Assembly (NCBI RefSeq): GCF_000373365.1 | Contig: NZ_KB891115.1 | Span: 55,512-119,511 of the forward strand | Direction: 5' to 3' | Length of the DNA stretch: 64,000 bases | Source of the DNA: Parafrankia discariae | GTDB lineage: Bacteria; Actinomycetota; Actinomycetes; Frankiales; Frankiaceae | In this document: positions 58,901 through 64,000 of the stretch, one piece after another | Numbering within the stretch: the first letter of the stretch is position 1 | Layout: the number at the start of each line of letters is the position of its first letter | Made by a program: the position numbers and the translations under genes | Notes under the pieces: generated by a model | Databases searched by the model: none | What the model saw: only the letters and a program-made list of their open reading frames with translations | Told to the model about the DNA's origin: nothing

Positions 58901-59305
58901 CTAGACGGATGCCGGGAGGGTGTGTCGCAGTAGGGCACCGACCCCGCCGGTCGGCGACTCCGGTCGATCGGCCGGGACGGTGTGCACCGCGGCGGCGGTC
59001 CCCAGGGCGGCCCTGACCAGCGCGTCCACCTGCCCCACCCGGACCGGGCTCGTCACCTCGGCCAGGTCCGCGGGATCCACGGCGATGTCGTTGACCTCCG
59101 GCCCTATCCACGCGACCTCCGGCCCTGTCCACGCCGGTTCGCCCGCGGGAACCCCTTCGGCCAGCAGCGGGTGGCTCACCCGTGCCCGGCGCAGGGCCTC
59201 GACCGTCGCATCCAGGCCGTCCGCGGCGTCCAAGGCGACCGGACCCGACAGTCCCGCCTCGCCCGCCGCCTGCCCGGAACCAGCCGAACCCGCCGAATCT
59301 GGCAC
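58901..59305 (-). pseudogene. C-terminal part of an Rv2629-like (BaeRF) protein
   Basis: Residues 25-134 of this frame (LDATVEALRRARVSHPLLAE, AWIGPEVNDIAVDPADLAEV, then ALVRAALGTAAAVHTVPAD and GGVGALLRHTLP) match the C-terminus of Rv2629/eRF1-like proteins, which are usually about 370 residues. The N-terminal two-thirds is missing. A short duplication (AWTGPEVAWIGPEVN) is visible. It could still be expressed as a 134-residue protein from 59305, but decay is more likely. Confidence 0.55.
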
Positions 59306-59760
59306 GGCTTCGGCATCCGGAGACGCCGCGCGGAACGCCGGCGCGGTCCCGGCCGCTGGTTCACGGCCGAGGCGACCACTTCTGATGCCCCGCGCCGGGC
59401 CGGAAAACCACCGACGCGCGCCGCCGGCCGCCTGTCAGCCTCCTCCTCCTCTGAGCCAGCGCACGGTCCAAGCCAGCGCACGGTCCAAGCCAGCGCACGG
59501 TCCAAGCCAGCGCACGCCTGGGAACTCCGCCCGGGATCCTGTGCCCACATCGGTTGGGTCCACAGAAGCCGGGCAGCCTCTACCGCGAGCACGCCGGCCG
59601 AGGCAACGCCCCAGGATCTCCCGTGGCGGCCAACAGACGACCATCACCGCCGGCTCTCCGCCGCCGAGGGCGGCCCGGCCTGACGCCCGGTCCGGCCTGA
59701 CGCCCGGTCCGGCCGGCGCCGCGTCGACCCCACCTGGTTCGGTGCTTAGGAGGTCACCTC
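59306..59760. other. Intergenic region with a 17-bp tandem repeat
   Basis: About 450 bases without a convincing gene. It holds the tandem repeat at 59457-59516 and duplicated tgacgcccggtccggcc at 59682-59715. The AGGAGG ribosome site of the next gene lies at its end. Confidence 0.5.
59457..59516. repeat. 17-bp tandem repeat cagcgcacggtccaagc
   Basis: Three perfect copies and a partial fourth, with no spacers. They fall in the upstream remnant of the Rv2629-like fragment. The head-to-tail arrangement excludes a CRISPR array. Confidence 0.85.
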
Positions 59761-60714
59761 ATGAGACGCACCCGAAACACATGGAAGGCCGGTACTCGGG
59801 AGGCCCGCGCCGAGGCAACCCGCCAGGACCGTGTGGCGAAAGCGTTGGGGTTGTTCAGCCTCGGCCTCGGCGCGGCCGAGATCGGTGCGCCCACGGCAGT
59901 GGTCCGGGTTACCGGCACCGAGAACACGGCGGCGAGCAGGGCGGTGTCGAGGGCCCTGGGCACACGCGAGATCGCCAGCGGTGTCTGCGTGCTGGGCAGC
60001 AGGCGCCCGGGGCGCTGGCTGTGGGGACGGGTCGCGGGCGACGCGATCGACCTGTCCGTCCTGGTGATCGCCGTCCTGCGGCATCGCGACGACCTGCCGC
60101 GCCTGCTCCGCCAGGCCACTGCGGCGGGTGCGATCGTGGGGGTCACCATCGCCGACGTGATCGCCGCCCGGCGGCACGCCGGCGGCCCGTCCATCGGTCC
60201 GATGCGGGCGCGATCGAGCACCACGGTGCGCCGCACGCCCGATGATCTCTACCGCACGTGGCACGACCTCGAGGTGCTGCCGACCTTCATGTACCACCTG
60301 GACTCGGTCCGGACCTCGAACGGCCACTCGCACTGGAAGACAAGGGGTCCTGCCGGCACGACGGTCGAGTGGGACGCCGAGATCGTCGAGGACCGTCCGG
60401 GAGAGCTGATCGGCTGGCGGTCGGTCGGCGACGCGGACGTGCGCAACGCCGGAACGGTGCGGTTCGTCCCGGCACCGGGTGGCCGGGGCACCGAGGTGCA
60501 TGTCGAGCTGGAGTACGACGTTCCCGCGGGGGCGCCGGGAGCCGCGGTGGCGAAGCTGCTGGGCGAGGAGCCCGGACAGCAGATCGCCGACGACCTGCGC
60601 CGCTTCAAGCAACTGATGGAGACCGGTGAGGTCGTCCGGTCCGAAGGATCTCCGACCGGTGCCCGATCCGCCGTGCACCTGCTGGGCCAACATCCCGCCC
60701 GGCCGCTGGGCTGA
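59761..60714 (+). CDS. Membrane-associated SRPBCC (cyclase/dehydrase-like) protein
   Basis: ATG 59761 follows AGGAGG by 7 bases. The 317-residue protein has two to three membrane helices in residues 25-140 (ALGLFSLGLGAAEIGAP, then DAIDLSVLVIAVLRH and ATAAGAIVGVTIADVIAARR). A polyketide-cyclase-type SRPBCC domain spans 155-300 (TTVRRTPDDLYRTWHDLEVL, TTVEWDAEIVEDRPGELIGW, then GRGTEVHVELEYDVPAG). Such two-part proteins are frequent next to the zinc alcohol dehydrogenase found here, suggesting a joint role in membrane or envelope stress. The ligand is unknown. Confidence 0.82.
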   Translation: MRRTRNTWKAGTREARAEATRQDRVAKALGLFSLGLGAAEIGAPTAVVRVTGTENTAASRAVSRALGTREIASGVCVLGSRRPGRWLWGRVAGDAIDLSVLVIAVLRHRDDLPRLLRQATAAGAIVGVTIADVIAARRHAGGPSIGPMRARSSTTVRRTPDDLYRTWHDLEVLPTFMYHLDSVRTSNGHSHWKTRGPAGTTVEWDAEIVEDRPGELIGWRSVGDADVRNAGTVRFVPAPGGRGTEVHVELEYDVPAGAPGAAVAKLLGEEPGQQIADDLRRFKQLMETGEVVRSEGSPTGARSAVHLLGQHPARPLG

Positions 60715-60823
60715 ACGCGGTCAGGCGCGCGGCCCACGACTCGTCGTCGGTGGGCCCAGAGCGCCAGGCAGGCTCGGAGACCCGGAAAGAATCCTTTGAT
60801 TTGTCGGAACGGAGGGCGGACGC

Positions 60824-61996
60824 ATGCGAGCGAACTGCTGGCTCGGTCGGGGCGAGGTCGATGTGGTGCAGGTCCCCGACCCGAAGATCCTCAACAACCG
60901 TGACGCCGTGGTCCGCGTCACCAGCACCGCCATCTGTGGGTCCGACCTGCACCTCTACAACGGCTTCGTGCCCACCATGAAGAAGGGCGACGTGCTGGGC
61001 CACGAGTTCATGGGAGAGGTCGTCGAGGTCGGCCGCGAGGTCCGAAAGCTGCGCGTCGGTGACCGCGTCGTGGTCCCGTTCCCCATCGCCTGCGGGCAGT
61101 GCAACACCTGCCTCGCCGGCGACTACTCGCTGTGCGAGAACTCCAACCCCAACGCCGCGCTGGCGGAGAAGATCCTCGGCCACCCAGTGGCCGGCATCTT
61201 CGGCTACTCGCACATGCTCGGCGGCTATCCCGGCGGTCAGGCCGAGTACGCCCGGGTGCCGTTCGCCGACGTCGGACCCATCAAGATCGAGGACGACCTG
61301 CCCGACGAGCAGGTGCTGTTCCTGTCCGACATCCTGCCCACCGGCTATATGGGCGCCGAGTTCTGCGACATCACGCCCGGGGATGTCATCGCGGTCTGGG
61401 GCGCCGGTCCGGTCGGACAGTTCGCCATCGCCAGCGCCTACCTGCTCGGCGCGGAGCGCGTCGTCGCGATCGACCGTTTCCCCAACCGGCTGGCGATGGC
61501 CGCTGACCGGTCCGGCGCGGACACGATCAACTACGAGGACACCGACGTCCGTGAGTCCCTGCTGGAGATGACCGGCGGACGCGGACCCGACGCCTGCATC
61601 GACGCCGTCGGTCTGGAGGCGCACCACGCCGCTCCCGCCGCCTACTCCTACGACCGCGCGAAGCAGATGGCGCGGCTGGAGACCGACCGACCGTTCGCGC
61701 TGCGGGAGGCGATCCGCAACTGCCGCAACGGCGGCATCGTCTCGGTGATCGGCGTCTACGGAGGACTGGTCGACAAGTTCCCCATGGGCTCGTTCATGAA
61801 CCGCGGCCTGACCATGCGGACTGGGCAGTGCCACGTCCAGCGCTACCTGCGCCCGCTGCTCGACCGGATCCGCGCCAAGCAGATCGACCCGAGCTTCGTC
61901 ATCACCCACCGCCTGAGCCTCGACGAGGCCCCCGACGGCTACTCCATCTTCCGCGACAAGGAGGAGGAATGCGTCAAGGTGGTACTCGCGCCCTGA
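60824..61996 (+). CDS. Zinc-dependent alcohol/formaldehyde dehydrogenase-like enzyme
   Basis: ATG 60824 follows GGAGGG. The 390-residue medium-chain dehydrogenase has the catalytic zinc ligands C38 (ICGSD) and H60-E61 (GHEFMG) and structural zinc Cys at 90, 93, 96 and 104. A Rossmann fold follows with [11 protein letters not shown]. Length and the insert around [16 protein letters not shown] place it in the glutathione-independent formaldehyde dehydrogenase-like group. It likely oxidises an alcohol or hydrated aldehyde with NAD. It lies 109 bases behind the membrane SRPBCC gene on the same strand. Confidence 0.9.
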   Translation: MRANCWLGRGEVDVVQVPDPKILNNRDAVVRVTSTAICGSDLHLYNGFVPTMKKGDVLGHEFMGEVVEVGREVRKLRVGDRVVVPFPIACGQCNTCLAGDYSLCENSNPNAALAEKILGHPVAGIFGYSHMLGGYPGGQAEYARVPFADVGPIKIEDDLPDEQVLFLSDILPTGYMGAEFCDITPGDVIAVWGAGPVGQFAIASAYLLGAERVVAIDRFPNRLAMAADRSGADTINYEDTDVRESLLEMTGGRGPDACIDAVGLEAHHAAPAAYSYDRAKQMARLETDRPFALREAIRNCRNGGIVSVIGVYGGLVDKFPMGSFMNRGLTMRTGQCHVQRYLRPLLDRIRAKQIDPSFVITHRLSLDEAPDGYSIFRDKEEECVKVVLAP

Positions 61997-62225
61997 CCCC
62001 GCGGGCCCGCGCGACCCTGATCGGTTTTCAGGTGTCGCCGGACCGGGCAGGGCAGGGAGCGGTAAACACCCCGCGGGTAGCACCCGTCGGGCCGATATCG
62101 GGCGGTGTGGCCGGCTTCGCCTGGCTGGTTCAGCCAGGACACCCTAGCCGGGATGGTTTGGACGGCCCATGGTGGCACGTTCGACTTCTGGCCTTTTCCG
62201 CTCGCTCCTAGCTGGGAGCAGGCTC
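61997..62225. promoter_or_regulatory. Upstream region of dnaK
   Basis: A 229-base region that should hold the dnaK promoter. I looked for a HAIR (HspR) palindrome and a CIRCE element and found neither. A GGGAG ribosome site lies at 62214-62218. Confidence 0.35.
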
Positions 62226-64000
62226 ATGGCCAAGGCAGTAGGTATCGACCTGGGCACGACCAACTCGGTGATCGCCGCGTGGGAGGGTGGCGAGGCCAGG
62301 GTCATCCCGAACTCCGAGGGATCGCGGACGACCCCGTCCGTGGTCGCGTTCACGGAAAGCGGGGAGCGCCTCGTCGGTCAGTTGGCAAGGCGGCAGGCGA
62401 TCCTCAATCCGAAGGGCACGATCTCCTCGGCGAAGCGGTTCGTCGGGCGGCACTACGACGAGATCAGCGAGGAAGCCAAGGCGGTCGCCTTCGACGTCGT
62501 GCCCGGCCCCGGCGGCGCCGTCCGCTTCAAGGTGCGGGACAAGCTCTATTCGCCGGAGGAGATCAACGCGCTGGTGCTGCGCAAGCTTGCCGACGACGCC
62601 GCCAAGCAGTTCGGCGAGAAGGTCACCGAAGCGGTCATCACGGTGCCCGCCTACTTCAACGACGCGCAGCGCACCGCCACCCGGGACGCTGGCCGCATCG
62701 CCGGCCTGGAGGTGCTGCGGATCATCAACGAGCCGACCGCGGCCGCGCTGGCCTACGGGCTGGACAAGAAGCAGCACGAGACCGTGCTCGTGTTCGACCT
62801 CGGCGGCGGTACGTTCGACGTGAGCGTCCTCGACGTCGGTGACGGGGTGGTCGAGGTGCGCTCGACCGCCGGCGACAGCCACCTGGGCGGGGACGACTTC
62901 GACCGCCGGCTGGTCGACCACCTGGCCGACGACTTCCAGCGTGACCGGGGCATCGACCTGCGCACGGATCCACAGGCACTGCAGCGGCTCTTCGAAGCCG
63001 CGGAGAAGGCCAAGGTCGAGCTGAGCTCGGTGACCCAGACCCAGGTCAACCTGCCGTTCATCACCGCTGACGCGTCCGGGCCGACGCACCTGACGACCAC
63101 GGTCATGCGCTCGACGTTCGAGCAGATCACCGGCGATCTGCTGGAACGGACCATGGGACCGGTGAACCAGGCGACGGAGGACGCCAAGGTCACGGCGGAC
63201 GACCTGGATGAGGTGATCCTGGTCGGCGGCGCCACCCGGATGCCGGCGGTGCAGAAGCTGGTCCGGCGGCTGACCGGCGGCAAGGAACCGAACATGAGCG
63301 TCAACCCGGACGAGGTGGTGGCGCTCGGGGCCTCGATCCAGGCAGGGGTGCTCAAGGGCGAGGTCAAGGACGTGCTGCTGCTCGATGTCACCCCGCTGTC
63401 GCTCGGCCTGGAAACCCGCGGTGGTGTGATGACGAAGATCGTCGAGCGGAACACCACGATCCCGGTTCGGCGATCGGAGGTGTTCACCACCGCGGAGGAC
63501 AACCAGTCCGCTGTCGACGTGGTCGTGCTGCAGGGCGAGCGGGAACGCGCCGCGGACAACCGGGTGCTCGGCCGCTTCCGGCTGGAGAACATCCGGCCGG
63601 CCCCGCGCGGCGAGCCCCAGATCGAGGTCACCTTCGACATCGATGCCAACGGCATCCTCAACGTCACCGCACGGGACAAGGACACCGGAGCCGAGCAGAA
63701 GATCACCATTACGGAAAGCTCGACCCTCGACAAGAGCGAGGTCGAGCGAATGATCGGCGAGGCCGAACGGCACCGAAATGAGGACGAGGCGCTGCGCGCG
63801 GCGATCGACGCCCGCAACGAACTCGACTCGGTCGCCTATCAGGTCGAGCGCCGGTTGGCGGACCTCGGGGACGCTGCGCCGGCGCACGAGAAGGCCCGCG
63901 CCGAAATGCTCGTCGCCGACGCTCGGCAGGCCGTCCAGGAGGAAGCGCCGCTCGACCGGGTCCGGTCACTCAGCTCGGATCTCCAGCAGCTCTACCACGC
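62226..64000 (+). CDS. dnaK: Chaperone DnaK (Hsp70), 3' end outside window
   Basis: ATG 62226 begins [17 protein letters not shown]. All ATPase motifs are intact: phosphate-1 GIDLGTTNS, connect-1 [12 protein letters not shown], phosphate-2 [12 protein letters not shown] and adenosine [10 protein letters not shown]. The substrate domain follows ([20 protein letters not shown]), as does the start of the helical lid. About 591 codons are visible and the frame is open at 64000. The sequence is a true DnaK, unlike the degenerate Hsp70-like protein at 24011. It is preceded by a metabolic gene rather than a heat-shock repressor site, so it may be a second copy rather than the main dnaK-grpE-dnaJ locus. 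Confidence 0.95.
   Translation, partial: MAKAVGIDLGTTNSVIAAWEGGEARVIPNSEGSRTTPSVVAFTESGERLVGQLARRQAILNPKGTISSAKRFVGRHYDEISEEAKAVAFDVVPGPGGAVRFKVRDKLYSPEEINALVLRKLADDAAKQFGEKVTEAVITVPAYFNDAQRTATRDAGRIAGLEVLRIINEPTAAALAYGLDKKQHETVLVFDLGGGTFDVSVLDVGDGVVEVRSTAGDSHLGGDDFDRRLVDHLADDFQRDRGIDLRTDPQALQRLFEAAEKAKVELSSVTQTQVNLPFITADASGPTHLTTTVMRSTFEQITGDLLERTMGPVNQATEDAKVTADDLDEVILVGGATRMPAVQKLVRRLTGGKEPNMSVNPDEVVALGASIQAGVLKGEVKDVLLLDVTPLSLGLETRGGVMTKIVERNTTIPVRRSEVFTTAEDNQSAVDVVVLQGERERAADNRVLGRFRLENIRPAPRGEPQIEVTFDIDANGILNVTARDKDTGAEQKITITESSTLDKSEVERMIGEAERHRNEDEALRAAIDARNELDSVAYQVERRLADLGDAAPAHEKARAEMLVADARQAVQEEAPLDRVRSLSSDLQQLYH

Noticed and set aside
59457-59516. Possible CRISPR array
   Set aside because: 17-bp units are head to tail without spacers, and no cas genes are present.
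61997-62225. HspR/CIRCE-type heat-shock operator before dnaK
   Set aside because: No matching inverted repeat found by eye.

Overview
The window is 64 kb of very GC-rich DNA with strong third-position G/C bias, frequent GTG starts, GTGA/ATGA start-stop overlaps and actinobacterial families (SARP regulator, WD40-linked Ser/Thr kinase, type II Wadjet genes, cyclic-nucleotide-linked thioredoxin reductase). A Frankia-like or related soil actinobacterium is the best guess. I saw no rRNA, tRNA, CRISPR array or intact insertion sequence.

Layout. 1-7.6 kb: a secreted glycine-rich repeat protein that leaves the window on the left, a decayed alpha/beta hydrolase, a small HTH gene, a DHA2-type efflux pump divergent from a TetR regulator with a clear operator, an FG-GAP relic and a conserved unknown. 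8.0-11.4 kb: a large SARP/AAA regulator.

11.5-37.4 kb is the most interesting part. It is an island of GTPases and their partner proteins. A minus-strand operon (20.5 to 11.6 kb) encodes an unknown protein, a 27-residue membrane peptide, a tail-anchored kinase-like protein, a zinc-finger GTPase, a large GTPase partner with a C-terminal membrane anchor and a SEDS glycosyltransferase fused to a penicillin-binding transpeptidase. A plus-strand operon (20.7-24.0 kb) encodes a 20-residue leader peptide, a second GTPase and its partner. A second minus-strand operon (34.6 to 24.0 kb) holds a DUF4407 membrane protein, a zinc-ribbon/vWA-like protein, a third GTPase, its 1161-residue partner and an Hsp70-like ATPase. 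A Ser/Thr kinase with a seven-bladed WD40 propeller closes the island. Almost all genes overlap by 4 bases or lie a few bases apart. The GTPase and partner families match those I recall from comparative-genomic work on NTP-dependent conflict systems; coupling to a cell-wall synthase fusion is the unusual element here.

37.6-42.6 kb is a mixed zone: a frameshifted secreted protein, an SRPBCC protein, a cupin fragment, a histidine kinase with a cyclic-nucleotide domain, a probable PglZ (BREX) tail fragment and a DUF6624 protein. 42.6-46.0 kb holds a sulfotransferase, an alpha-oxoamine synthase and a short-chain reductase, a layout suggestive of a modified sphingoid-like lipid. 46.0-54.9 kb is a complete type II Wadjet anti-plasmid operon (jetA-B-C-D).

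55-64 kb contains a broken luciferase-like oxidoreductase carrying a GGGGCC microsatellite, an aldehyde dehydrogenase, a cyclic-nucleotide/thioredoxin-reductase fusion lacking the redox CxxC, a truncated Rv2629-like protein, a membrane SRPBCC protein, a zinc alcohol dehydrogenase and a DnaK that runs off the right end. This last block looks like a redox and stress neighbourhood.
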